Assembly (NCBI RefSeq): GCF_902459695.1
Contig: NZ_CABPRZ010000015.1
Span: 86,736-150,735, forward strand
Origin: Pandoraea terrae
Lineage (GTDB): Bacteria > Pseudomonadota > Gammaproteobacteria > Burkholderiales > Burkholderiaceae
Direction of reading: 5' to 3'
DNA: 64,000 nucleotides
Shown: one piece after another, positions 1-10,430 of the stretch
How positions within the stretch are numbered: position 1 is the first letter of the stretch
Layout of the letters: each line of letters starts with the position of its first letter
The notes under the pieces: model-generated
The model's input: only the letters and a program-made list of their open reading frames with translations
Told to the model about the DNA's origin: nothing
Database searches by the model: none
Translations under genes and position numbers: made by a program

Positions 1-324
1 CTCGACCTCGTAACGATGCACCACGTTCCAGGTATAGGCACGCAGCTTGTGTTCGATTTGGTCAAGAAAGTCGGGGCCGCCAAACATGACGATGCAAGCC
101 TTGCGCCCGAGAATCACGCGCAAGAGATGATCGAAGCCGCAAAAATGGTCCATGTGCGTATGGGTAACGAACACATGTGACAAACGCATCAGTTGGCGGG
201 GCAGCAGCCTGGTGATATCGCCAAGATCGAAAAGGAGGGCGCGCCGTTCGTCGCGAAAGTCCACATACAGGCCCGGGTCGCCAAACGCGTCATTGACAAG
301 CCGGGGGTCGAAAAGGGCGTGCAT
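1..324 (-). CDS. MBL-fold hydrolase (RNase Z-like), 3' end cut by window
   Basis: The first 108 residues of a metallo-beta-lactamase-fold hydrolase are visible, starting at the ATG at 324. The metal-binding signature HxHxDH appears as THTHMDHF around residues 54-61, after a short beta-rich N-terminus (LLFDLGDITRLLP) as in RNase Z/ElaC-like and related MBL proteins. The C-terminal metal ligands lie outside the window, so substrate class cannot be decided. It starts 11 bp after the stop of the upstream FIST gene on the same strand, so the two are probably co-transcribed. I saw no strong Shine-Dalgarno sequence. Confidence 0.8.
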   Translation of the reverse strand, partial: MHALFDPRLVNDAFGDPGLYVDFRDERRALLFDLGDITRLLPRQLMRLSHVFVTHTHMDHFCGFDHLLRVILGRKACIVMFGGPDFLDQIEHKLRAYTWNVVHRYEVE

Positions 325-334
325 GGTTGGGGTC

Positions 335-1519
335 TCAGTCCCGGCTCGTAAAGACCGTCAATATGCCCGTATAACCGTAAAGGTGGTTCCTTGCGATCTC
401 TCCGCCGGCGAAGAATCCCACCAGCGGCACGTCACCGAGCGCATTTCGCACCGTCTGCAACTCCGCATGCCGCGCTCCGAAGTGCGGGCCGCCCCGTCCC
501 GAGCAACTGACATACAGGGCACCCGACATGTGCCCGGCCGTGCCGCATTCCAGTTCCGCGCGGATTTCTGTTGCAATGCGCACCAGATCGACCAGCGCGG
601 CTTCGGGGCTGCGCGTGCAAAAGGCCAGATGCATGCCGGGCTCGGCCAGATCCGCAACCTCCAATGCCCGGTGCTTGGGATCCACGCCCACCAGGTGCCG
701 CACGAGTGTATCCGTGCCGAACGTTCCGGGCCGCTTCGGCACATCCTCGGCGCCGATGCTTAAGCCCGCCAAGGTGGTAGACAGCGCCTGCGACAACGTG
801 TCGGTTGGCAAATCCCGGTCGAGTCCAAGATCGTCCAACACGCAATCGAGTGCTGGCTTGCCATCCAGTGTGATCACCAGGTTGTGTTTGGCCTGCGTGA
901 TCGTGCGCACCGGACCGATGGGCTGGCAGCCCTGCGTCACGCGTGAGATCAGACCAACCTCGGGGCCGAAGAGTACTCCTGACAGCCCCCCGGTGAACAC
1001 GCCGTCTGCGATGTGTAGCGGTCGGTTTCGCGCCGAGGATAGCCCGCCGAAGAGATAACCGGTGGCCGTGCGTGCGCTCAGCTCGTGCAGCAATTCCTGC
1101 AGGTCCGGCGTGCCGCCCTCGGCATGGACCAGCGCGGTATGGGGCACAAACCCGGAGGATGTCGCGGGCAGTGGCTGCCGGCCGGAGAATATCCGGAACG
1201 AGTCGCGTGGCAGCGGCGCGACCATCAACACCAGGGCTGGTTCGTCGATGTATTCGACGCCGTTGGCAACCACGCCGACACCGACAGTGCCGATCCAGGC
1301 GACGCCCGGCAGAGCGCGCTGCAGTTCATGGACGATTGCCTCGGACGCGGGTGCGTAATAGTCGCTCAGGTAGCACCAACCCAGCGTGAACTGTGCGGAT
1401 TTATCTTGCTGTGCCGCACGCGCCGCAATTTGGGCTTGAACTTGCCTCTGGCACTCGGCCAAGGCCACCCGCCAATCGGCGTGGGCAGCGTGCGCGTGGA
1501 CAAATAAAGCGTGAGACAT
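335..1519 (-). CDS. FIST N- and C-domain sensory protein
   Basis: This 394-aa protein has the layout of FIST proteins, which are predicted small-ligand sensors often linked to signal transduction. The N-terminal half holds the conserved core with GTVGVGVVANG, and the C-terminal half holds the FIST_C signature, seen here as CSGRGGPHFG and VGFFAGGEIA near the end. There is no signal peptide or membrane segment, so it should be cytoplasmic. It is followed at 11 bp by the MBL-fold hydrolase gene. The family is recognised from these motifs; the ligand is unknown. Confidence 0.85.
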   Translation of the reverse strand: MSHALFVHAHAAHADWRVALAECQRQVQAQIAARAAQQDKSAQFTLGWCYLSDYYAPASEAIVHELQRALPGVAWIGTVGVGVVANGVEYIDEPALVLMVAPLPRDSFRIFSGRQPLPATSSGFVPHTALVHAEGGTPDLQELLHELSARTATGYLFGGLSSARNRPLHIADGVFTGGLSGVLFGPEVGLISRVTQGCQPIGPVRTITQAKHNLVITLDGKPALDCVLDDLGLDRDLPTDTLSQALSTTLAGLSIGAEDVPKRPGTFGTDTLVRHLVGVDPKHRALEVADLAEPGMHLAFCTRSPEAALVDLVRIATEIRAELECGTAGHMSGALYVSCSGRGGPHFGARHAELQTVRNALGDVPLVGFFAGGEIARNHLYGYTGILTVFTSRD

Positions 1520-1930
1520 GGCCGAAACCTGTCAAAGACAACAACATTCAGTGTCTCACTTCCTCTTGCCGCCTTCAACGGCCATCGGACGGTCAACTGC
1601 CGACGGCAGCTTCGGGGCGGTCGGAAGTATGCATCCCTGGATGGTGAAACCGGACTTTCGCGCCTGCCTGGCCGCGCCCGTCCGGTTGCCGGCCTTTACC
1701 GAACACCCCTAAGCCGATTCGCAAATGGCGGCTTCGGCAAAAGTTCCGCCTCATGTCAAAAGGCTATTGTTGATCAGAAGCGGACCCGGAACCAGGGCTC
1801 CCAAAGGCGCCCCCAACGTAAGAGTATTCTTTATTGTCGGCGACGGCGCATATGTGATACAAGATAGCCGCACGTCTGGCGCAGGCCGGCGGCGTCATCT
1901 AAAAGTAGCCTTCCTTGGAACATTCAGAAC
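1520..1930. other. Intergenic region between divergent FIST and cold-shock genes
   Basis: No convincing gene is present. The last ~100 bp must carry the promoter and leader of the cold-shock gene; csp genes in many bacteria have long structured leaders, but I could not identify a defined cold-box here. Confidence 0.5.
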
Positions 1931-2134
1931 ATGGCAACAGGTACCGTCAAGTGGTTTAACGATGCGAAGGGTTTTGGGTTCATCACGCCGGACGACGGCG
2001 GCGATGACCTGTTCGCGCACTTCTCCGAGGTTCAGGGAAACGGCTTCAAATCGCTTCAGGAGGGCCAGAAGGTCAGTTTTGAAGTCAAGCAGGGCCCCAA
2101 GGGGACGCAGGCAGCGAACATCAAACCGCTGTAA
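1931..2134 (+). CDS. cspA: CspA-family cold-shock protein
   Basis: A 67-aa single cold-shock domain of standard length. It has the N-terminal [15 protein letters not shown] (RNP1 is KGFGFI) and LFAHFSEV (RNP2), giving the OB-fold that binds single-stranded RNA and DNA and melts RNA structure at low temperature. The domain ends with AANIKPL as in close homologues. The gene stands alone and converges with the sigma-factor gene. Which csp paralogue it is cannot be decided, so the symbol is generic. Confidence 0.95.
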   Translation: MATGTVKWFNDAKGFGFITPDDGGDDLFAHFSEVQGNGFKSLQEGQKVSFEVKQGPKGTQAANIKPL

Positions 2135-2165
2135 GTTTTCCGTGCCGTGAACGCGTCCTGTCAGG

Positions 2166-2195
2166 GCAGCGATCAGGCCGATGCGTGATCGCTGC
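2166..2195. terminator. Hairpin between convergent csp and sigma genes
   Basis: A perfect 10-bp stem (GCAGCGATCA / TGATCGCTGC) with a 10-nt loop lies between two convergent genes. It has no T-tract, so a bidirectional or Rho-assisted terminator is inferred from position. Confidence 0.45.
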
Positions 2196-2239
2196 GGGTC
2201 TGGGGCAGGGCGGCGAAAGGGGGGCGCCTCCGCCTTTGC

Positions 2240-4228
<1,989 letters not shown>

Positions 4229-4680
4229 TACATTCTCCTGGACAGGTTGGCCGACGATCGTCGCGGGTATGACGGCAGGTCAATTTGCCTATCAGGGTGC
4301 AAACGGAATCGTGGGGATTGACACACGGACAGTCGAGACCGGAATGTCTCCGGCGGAATCCGGTGTGCGCAGATTGGGGAACAGTAAATGATACCGGACG
4401 ACGTTGTGCGACGCAATATGCACTGGGTAGATTTCCGGTGGGTACGGCTTTGTCAAGCTGGCGGGAAAGGGTGCAAAAGGGGGGAAGGGCGCAGCGTCAT
4501 GGACCGGCGCGTCGCGCCCCCACCCACTTCGGTAACCAGATCACAGTGTCGCCCGACGCGTGCAATTCCCGCTCGACCCCCTAGAGGGTGCTAGCCTGCG
4601 GCTGCCACGACCTGTGCACGAAACTCGCGTGTGTAATTCTTCGAGCCTGACCGGCGACCCGGTGCCTTGGCTTCTATCAT

Positions 4681-4714
4681 CTGATCCCCATTAGAAATTT
4701 CTAATGGGGATCAG
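4681..4714. repeat. Perfect 34-bp palindrome
   Basis: Two 17-bp arms with no spacer read CTGATCCCCATTAGAAA and its exact complement. A 34-bp perfect palindrome is far too long for chance. It looks like two terminal inverted repeats of a transposon abutting head to head, or an excision scar. It has no T-tract, so an intrinsic terminator is less likely. Confidence 0.85.
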
Positions 4715-4819
4715 GTTGCCGTCGTCATGCCCTCATGAACAGACGGTGCTGGGTACTCGCTTACGATGGGTTCGAATTCGAGCGTTGTTTCTCATGGATT
4801 TCGCCCGAGCGCCGTTGCA

Positions 4820-5101
4820 TTACCAGCCTCGGGCCGCCAGGTTCGTTTTGAACACTGTCCCTAATATAGTTGACGGGGAAAAGTCCGGTGTCAATACAAA
4901 GCCGCCAATGTGCTCGTCTGCCCAAGTTCGGGCGGCCATGGCGTTCGCAAAGCGTCCGACAGAGTATTCGAGGAAATCAAACTTTTCGTCTGTCAGCTTC
5001 GACAGGCGAGTCTTCTCCTTATTGTCCGTCTGTCCAAGTTTGCAAGTTTGCTCGTCAAGTGGCGCATCGTTTCCATTGCTGCTGCGCCGCGCCTTTGACA
5101 A
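4820..5101 (-). CDS. Hypothetical protein, weak
   Basis: A 93-aa ORF whose middle (LTDEKFDFLEYSVGRFANAM, then TWADEHIGGFVLTPDFSP) has a composition that looks coding rather than random. I recognise no family. It sits in a decayed region and has no clear ribosome binding site, so it may be a gene remnant. Confidence 0.3.
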   Translation of the reverse strand: MSKARRSSNGNDAPLDEQTCKLGQTDNKEKTRLSKLTDEKFDFLEYSVGRFANAMAARTWADEHIGGFVLTPDFSPSTILGTVFKTNLAARGW

Positions 5102-5110
5102 GACGCATTT

Positions 5111-5211
5111 GCACGCTGTGTCAGGAAATTTCCGCCGTCACACTTGCCTTGCCGAGTAAGCCTCTGTGCCCAAGTTGACGCTTCCGCGCATCTTCTTAAA
5201 CGCAAGTTCGA
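5111..5211. repeat. ~100-bp direct repeat, copy 1
   Basis: This segment matches the one at 5564 at roughly 70 percent over ~100 bp, beginning with CACGCTGTGTCAGGAAA and ending near AACGCAAGTTCGA. On the minus strand both copies read a similar peptide, ending in QGKC-GG-FLTQR, so a duplicated gene fragment is possible. Confidence 0.6.
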
Positions 5212-5563
5212 AGAGTGCTCACGGCGCGGATTCCGCGGTGCGCGTTCTGCGCGCGATGCCCAATGGCAACGTCAAGCCGCCTATTTCGGTGGCATCGAGC
5301 ACTCTTTATTCTTGGTGCACGGCAAGCTCAGTCGACCCACCAAGGTCCCAGGTTACACGGAGCGCCCTGCCGAGGCGAACTCGCACGAAATATGGGCCAT
5401 ATTTGCCCATAGGTTAGCTGTCTGAGAACGTATCCTGTTGCCGTCGCAATGCGACGTGGTTGCGCACACCCGCCGACTGGTCACTTCCTGCCCCGCCCGC
5501 CACATGGGGGTCTATCGCATCGATATGCGCACTTTCGAGAGACCCTTTGTGTGTGGCTTTTTT

Positions 5564-5664
5564 ACGCTGTGTCAGGAAACACCCACCGCCACATTTGCCT
5601 TGCCATGTAAGCCTGCGACATAGACTTTGCGCTTCCGTGTCCCCTCTAAAACGCAAATTCGAGC
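5564..5664. repeat. ~100-bp direct repeat, copy 2
   Basis: Second copy of the diverged repeat, beginning TACGCTGTGTCAGGAAA and ending near AACGCAAATTCGA. See the copy at 5111. Confidence 0.6.
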
Positions 5665-6949
5665 TGGCCACAGGCCGCCTCGCAATTCGCCGTCGGTAAC
5701 GCAAACCTGCCCTGCAGCGGGCTGGATACTGCGGGACACCCGTGCACTGCGAGCAGGCAATTCGAAGTCGTTTGCGCCTCGTCGAGCAGGCTTATGAAGT
5801 CGCATGATTGGCCAGGGATGCGTTCTATCCAGAAACCGCGCTCACCGCCTGGCACCTGCCCGAGATCTCGCCACGGTCCAAGACATTGCCGCTCATCCCG
5901 AAAACAGAAGATCCCGACGCCACACGTTCACGGTGCTCCAGCGTCATACGCGGAGCAAAGGTGCACCACAGGCGCAGCGAGATGAACGCCCCACTTACCG
6001 CTTACAGATGGCAACTAAAGAGCGCTACACCGATTCGGTACCGTATCTGGTAGATCTCAGAGGGTTTAGATGCGCCAGGCCATTCTGTATGCCTCTATGG
6101 AAGAGATATCTGGTACATACTTCACCCTGAGGTACTCGGCTACGCACCCAGCAATGACGGCAGTGTGGATCGTTCGCCGGGAACTCGGGAACCATGAGTC
6201 GAAACAATGTCCGGTGCCCGTTCAAGTATGACTCTCGAATTGACTTCCAGTCCTGTGCATGGGCCTGCCACGGACGACTCTCTGGGCACCAGCTATCAGA
6301 GGCTCAGGCGACTTTTGACCAGGAAGATGTCGGGATCTGGATCTTGAGGAAATGATGTTTGCCGAGGTCCGCGATCCGGATGTGTATGAGCCGGATTTTT
6401 CCAACTTAGACCGATACTGATTTTGGGCTAGGGTCACAAATGCAGCAGGACCCAGGACGCGTCGGCCTCCCGCGAGCGCTCACCTTCAGTGTGTGTGAAA
6501 ACGTTAGCGAGATCCAAACCCTTGCGACCTACGACGCCTGCGCTCCGACGCTTGCCCCATTGCGCACACGATACAAACGTGATCACTACAATAACCGAAG
6601 CGATGCGCCCTCGGCAGACGGTCGAAACTTGTGCCGCGCGAAAGTGGAACATAGCGGTGTGTGACTCAACCGGACGGCAAGGTGGTCGGGGGCAGCCGAC
6701 GCGGCGACGTAGAGGCTGGTGGCCAACATGACGAACCGTGCCCGTGTGGGAGGGTAAGGCGTGAACAGACTTGATGATCCAGGATCCGTCGACGTAAATC
6801 CAATGTATAAGCCAGAATCACTTCTCATCGCCCGAAATTTCGTCTGCCTCAGCGCGCCCACTGGGCCAATGTCCCAGTGGGCCTTGTCAGTATGTGACCC
6901 TGCTGCCGCACGGCAAAAGGTTGCGATGTTTAAGCAGCGTCTCAGTCTA

Positions 6950-7768
6950 TCACTCGTGACGCGCCGAAATTTCCGTAATTTCGACACTTACTCTCTCTGA
7001 CGCGGTGTCTAAAAAGGCATACCACTGTTGCTCAAAGTTGGCGGCTGCCGCCTCAAGAAACCGCTCTCCTCGAAAAGAAATTGGATCGCCCGTGAAGCAG
7101 ACCTGGAGTTCGCATAATTCCGTCGTCCCCAGCTCAATCAGGCGTTCATGAAATTCGCGCAACATATTCACCACCACATATGCCGCCGCCTCAGCGAGCA
7201 GATCGCTCAGGCCAATGCCACGGCATTTAGGCTCAACAAAAACTGACCCAACTTCGATCTCGGCTTCGGGGGCACTTCCACCGCCGTAGTAACCCAGGTT
7301 TGACGTTAGTGTGCAGAATCCGACCGCATCGGTTTTCGAGCACAACACGAAACGATACCGAACAGTTGCTGACGCGTATCCGTCCTCAGCCACCACACCG
7401 TCGACGCTCGCGTCTGGCCAAATGCCGGACCTCTTGCTCAGGTCAAAAGGCGTCAGAAACCTCCCTTCGAAGAAGGATGACTCATCGAGCTCACGTGCAG
7501 CGTGGAGCTTCTTGAAAAGTGATCGCATCGTCGCGCGCTCCGTCTTGCCCGGTGCGAAATTCGAGAAGACCGCCCACTCCCACTGTCCATTCGGATCGCC
7601 CATCGCGGCGAATGGAGTCCTCGCACCGTCTATTACTGAGAACGGCAACGACAACGCATCCTCGATTGCATCGTCCAGCCGCGTTTCGACGGCCAGATCT
7701 TGCGCGCACTCGTCGGCCAACGTGCTCGTTACCGCGTCGAGCCCCGTCTCCATGCTGTGCTTCGTCAT
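6950..7768 (-). CDS. GNAT-like acetyltransferase, uncertain
   Basis: A 272-aa cytoplasmic protein. The segment EIEVGSVFVEPKCRGIGLSD (about residues 170-190) resembles the acetyl-CoA-binding strand and loop of GNAT enzymes (V-x-P-x-x-R-x-x-G-x-G/S), and a beta-strand-rich core (YRFVLCSKTDAVGFCTLTS) precedes it. The N-terminal ~100 residues match nothing I know. The ATG at 7768 is well supported by GGAG 7 nt upstream. It is the last gene of a minus-strand accessory run after ParM and AlpA. The acetyl acceptor is unknown. Confidence 0.55.
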   Translation of the reverse strand: MTKHSMETGLDAVTSTLADECAQDLAVETRLDDAIEDALSLPFSVIDGARTPFAAMGDPNGQWEWAVFSNFAPGKTERATMRSLFKKLHAARELDESSFFEGRFLTPFDLSKRSGIWPDASVDGVVAEDGYASATVRYRFVLCSKTDAVGFCTLTSNLGYYGGGSAPEAEIEVGSVFVEPKCRGIGLSDLLAEAAAYVVVNMLREFHERLIELGTTELCELQVCFTGDPISFRGERFLEAAAANFEQQWYAFLDTASERVSVEITEISARHE

Positions 7769-7972
7769 CCCTCTACTCCTTGAAAGCCCCGCCCAGCGAT
7801 TGCGGGCGGCCAGACGCCGACCATTACATGGCCGCTGCCATTGACCTGGATCGCGCTCTCAAACGAAGCGCCCTCGTCACTTGAACCTGTGTTCCGAATG
7901 TCACTGCTTGGCCATCGGCCACCCCCCAACTGCCGGCATTTCCCTTGCGCTTGCATGCTCAACGCGCACCGA

Positions 7973-8164
7973 TTAGAAATCGCCCCCGATCGGCTTGCGC
8001 GTGGCCAGCCAGGCACTAACGTCGGATTCAAGCCACCCGACGGCCCGCGCTCCAAGTCGCACTGGGCGGGGAAACAGATCCAGCTTGACCCACTCGTAGA
8101 TCGTCGTCTTTTTCACGCCGACCATCTCCAGCACACCAGGCAGACGCAAAATCTTGTCGTTCAT
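7973..8164 (-). CDS. alpA: AlpA-family regulator / excisionase
   Basis: A 63-aa helix-turn-helix protein of the AlpA / MerR-like excisionase type: LRLPGVLEMVGVKKTTIYEW forms the HTH, followed by FPRPVRLGARAVGWLESDV, the wing and the W-x-x-x-(D/E)-(I/V) hallmark. Members are found in prophages, satellites and integrative elements, where they activate or act as excision factors. It lies between the ParM-partner gene and the GNAT-like gene, supporting mobile-element origin of this block. Confidence 0.88.
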   Translation of the reverse strand: MNDKILRLPGVLEMVGVKKTTIYEWVKLDLFPRPVRLGARAVGWLESDVSAWLATRKPIGGDF

Positions 8165-8211
8165 TCTGTTCCCCTCATCGTTAACTTGAACGTTCGAGAC
8201 CTAGGAAGCCC

Positions 8212-8733
8212 CTACTCGATAGATGTGTTCACGCCAAATGCCGCAAGTAAATCGGAAGGAACCATCCCCGCCGAAAGCGAAAGCAAATCCAGGCGCGATT
8301 CCGTATTAGTCGCTTGCGGTACGGGCCTGTGTTCCAGGCGTTCCCCCACGTCTAATCTCGCAGACTGGTTGTGATGCCAGCGCAACGCTTCCTCCGCGAA
8401 TCGCTTCAGAAGCGTCGCCCGTGCGCGAGGATCGCGCTCCACCTCAAGGGTGGCGTGAAGGCTGGGAAATTCTTCCTGCCGAATCGCGACTCGCATATCG
8501 AAGCTGAGGCATTCATGTCCGGCCTGGGGAATCGTCGCCATACGCGACAGGTCCAGTCCAAGGCCCGACGCTTCGGTGCAGGCTGCGCGAGCGCCGTCCT
8601 CTGCCAGACGCTTGAGCCATCCAGCGCGTGCACGAGGATCGGAAAAGGCGGAAAGTTCGGCGACCAGCAACGCGTAGACTGGGCCACGAATCACCACAGT
8701 CAATGTGAGCGGCGTCTTCATCGCGTGACTCAC
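8212..8733 (-). CDS. ParM-partner protein, hypothetical, internally duplicated
   Basis: A 173-aa protein with two related halves: SDPRARAGWLKRLAEDGARA near residue 35 and RDPRARATLLKRFAEEALRW near residue 100, each preceded by a strand-like segment. The GTG start overlaps the ParM stop codon by 4 nt (GTGA), so translation is coupled. By position it could be the adaptor or regulator that accompanies actin-like segregation proteins in StbA/StbB or ParM/ParR pairs. No sequence family was recognised. Confidence 0.6.
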   Translation of the reverse strand: MSHAMKTPLTLTVVIRGPVYALLVAELSAFSDPRARAGWLKRLAEDGARAACTEASGLGLDLSRMATIPQAGHECLSFDMRVAIRQEEFPSLHATLEVERDPRARATLLKRFAEEALRWHHNQSARLDVGERLEHRPVPQATNTESRLDLLSLSAGMVPSDLLAAFGVNTSIE

Positions 8734-9719
8734 GACCTGTGTTGTTCGCCGAAGAGCACGAACCCGATCGAGTTGGTCAACCGTCCCTGCGCCAACTCGA
8801 TGAGACGATTCCTCGGAAACACCATCGCCAGCGCATCGCGGTACAGCGGGCCGCCGCCTCCGGTCAGGACCAGCGTCAAATCCTCCGCACTGCGCACCTT
8901 GGCGCGCAGCGCGCGCGCTGTTTCGACCGCTTGGGCTTTCCCGCGCTCGACGTAGCGTGTGATGTCGACCGCTTGGCCGAACGCCAGCAGCGGGGTCCCG
9001 TTGCGCAACGCCAGTTCGATCGCGTCGACGCCCTCAAACGGCTCTTCCAGCTCGCCCGACAGGGCCTCGGCGATCGCACGGTAGATGTGGCTCGCACCCC
9101 CTGGCCGACCGCCGCTGCGGTCGAACTGGATAGTGAACCCTTGAGATGAGACGATCCAATCGGCACTGTAGTGCCCAATGTCGACCAGGCAGATGGTCGT
9201 TTCCACGAGCGACGCGTCGCCCTGCGCGACCACCGTGAGCAACGACCCGACCGGTTGGGGCACAACGACAACCCGGTCCACCAACACCGAGCGGCCTCCA
9301 AATGAAAGCATGCCCCGGAACGTCTTCTGAAGCGTCTCCGCATACCGCGCGAACGTGTGCACGGGCAGCCCCAAAACTAACGTCGAAACATGGGTCGCGT
9401 CGAGGTAGGCGAGCGTCGCGCCGAGCAGCGCACGGTATTCGGGACGACCGGCAAAATCATTCGCCTCGTTGCGCTCGCCGAGCGCTTTCCCGACACGCGA
9501 ATTCTCGTCGACGTCGACGTCAAACAGTTGCCCATCGACGGCGATCGTCTTGATTGAACTACTCGCCTGCGCACGACGCAAGGAAATTGCAAGCGTCGAG
9601 TCGATATGGGGCAATGCGACAGAGCGAAACGAGCCCGTACGTATGCGGCCGGTTCCATCGCGGAACGCCCACTTCGTGAACCCATGCCCCACGTCCAGCC
9701 CTAGTACAGAAATATGCAT
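8730..9719 (-). CDS. parM: ParM/StbA-type actin-like segregation ATPase
   Basis: A 329-aa actin-fold protein. Phosphate 1 is GLDVGHGFTKW (residues 7-17), phosphate 2 is LVDIGHYSADW (about 165-175) and the adenosine motif is VLTGGGGPLY (about 283-292). ParM-type proteins polymerise to push plasmid copies apart; the same family occurs in integrative conjugative elements. The ATG at 9719 is chosen over an upstream in-frame start because GGAGG lies 6 nt before it. It is translationally coupled to the next gene. No ParR or parC repeat cluster was recognised nearby. Confidence 0.85.
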   Translation of the reverse strand: MHISVLGLDVGHGFTKWAFRDGTGRIRTGSFRSVALPHIDSTLAISLRRAQASSSIKTIAVDGQLFDVDVDENSRVGKALGERNEANDFAGRPEYRALLGATLAYLDATHVSTLVLGLPVHTFARYAETLQKTFRGMLSFGGRSVLVDRVVVVPQPVGSLLTVVAQGDASLVETTICLVDIGHYSADWIVSSQGFTIQFDRSGGRPGGASHIYRAIAEALSGELEEPFEGVDAIELALRNGTPLLAFGQAVDITRYVERGKAQAVETARALRAKVRSAEDLTLVLTGGGGPLYRDALAMVFPRNRLIELAQGRLTNSIGFVLFGEQHRS

Positions 9720-10112
9720 CGTGTCCTCCAACCTGTATGTCAAACACTGCCCAGTCACGGTTGGCCAGACCACACCGCCCCGCAACCGGCACTAGGACCT
9801 TCGCCCGCGCCCGGCATCGGGCGTCAAGGCAGTCCCACAATGAACAACGACCACAGAAACCACGAACCGCTCAGCACAACGAGAGAGATCACACCCGATT
9901 GGGTGGCGGCCGCCCGCGGGCGGCGCTGAAACGCGCATGGCTGCGCGAGAAAAACTTCTGGATTTCTGGCCGGCCGCGAAGACGCGGCGCGAGGGATCGA
10001 TTTCGAGCGCGCGCACCGAACGGAGGCGCAGAATTGATGGCGTGCCCTGTCAAGACACGCGGTGGTCGTTGAAGTGGCGCTGAGCCCGTTGCGAAGGAGA
10101 CGTTGCGAAGAC
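9720..10112. other. Upstream region of the parM operon
   Basis: No gene is supported. It must hold the parM promoter. A 29-codon frame at 9840-9929 and a GC-rich hairpin near 9907-9927 are present but not convincing. Confidence 0.4.
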
Positions 10113-10145
10113 AAAAAAGCCCGTGACCGCTAGCGCGGTCCGGGC
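10113..10145 (-). terminator. Rho-independent terminator
   Basis: On the minus strand the stem GCCCGGACCGC / GCGGTCACGGGC (one small mismatch region) is followed by TTTTTT. It would end the candidate ncRNA and any readthrough from the gene at 10431. Confidence 0.8.
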
Positions 10146-10280
10146 ATTCTGGGGCGGCCTTCGACGCAGTCGCGTCAAGATAGGCTGCCTACGCACCTCT
10201 CCGGACATGGCTGCCCGGTTGAGGCGACTTTCCTATTGATTAATGTTCTTATCGTGCCAGCCTGGCTGGCCTGAAAAACC
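10113..10280 (-). ncRNA. Candidate small RNA, ~165 nt
   Basis: A gene-free segment with a complete transcription unit on the minus strand: a promoter (TTGACG-17-TTAGGT) just upstream, three stable hairpins and a Rho-independent terminator. Hairpins include GCCAGCC-A-GGCTGGC near the 5' end, GACGC-GACT-GCGTC in the middle and the terminator stem. The direct repeats GGCAGCC lie between them. No known RNA family was recognised. A long 5' leader is excluded because no gene follows. Confidence 0.45.
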
Positions 10281-10286
10281 GTGCCG

Positions 10287-10315
10287 ACCTAACGGCTGAG
10301 GTGATTCTACGTCAA
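10287..10315 (-). promoter_or_regulatory. Sigma-70-like promoter of candidate ncRNA
   Basis: On the minus strand TTGACG (-35) is followed after 17 nt by TTAGGT (-10, weak match). Predicted start is near 10280. Confidence 0.5.
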
Positions 10316-10430
10316 CTCTACGAAACGGTACAAGCGCTCACTTGATTTTTTCGTTCCAATTTTTTCGAAGCCCGTAGCACGACCTTTTATCCCTTCACCG
10401 TGGCCGGACGCAAGCAGACTGAAACGAACT

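Larger units (their letters stand above)
4229..6949. other. Gene-poor, probably decayed accessory stretch
   Basis: No full-length gene is supported over 2.7 kb. It contains a perfect palindrome (4681-4714), one weak ORF (4820-5101) and a duplicated ~100-bp segment (5111 and 5564). A short coding-like tail, DLDLEEMMFAEVRDPDV..., is readable at about 6336-6420 on the plus strand with no start. The lack of coding signal next to an accessory block suggests a scar from earlier insertions. Confidence 0.5.
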
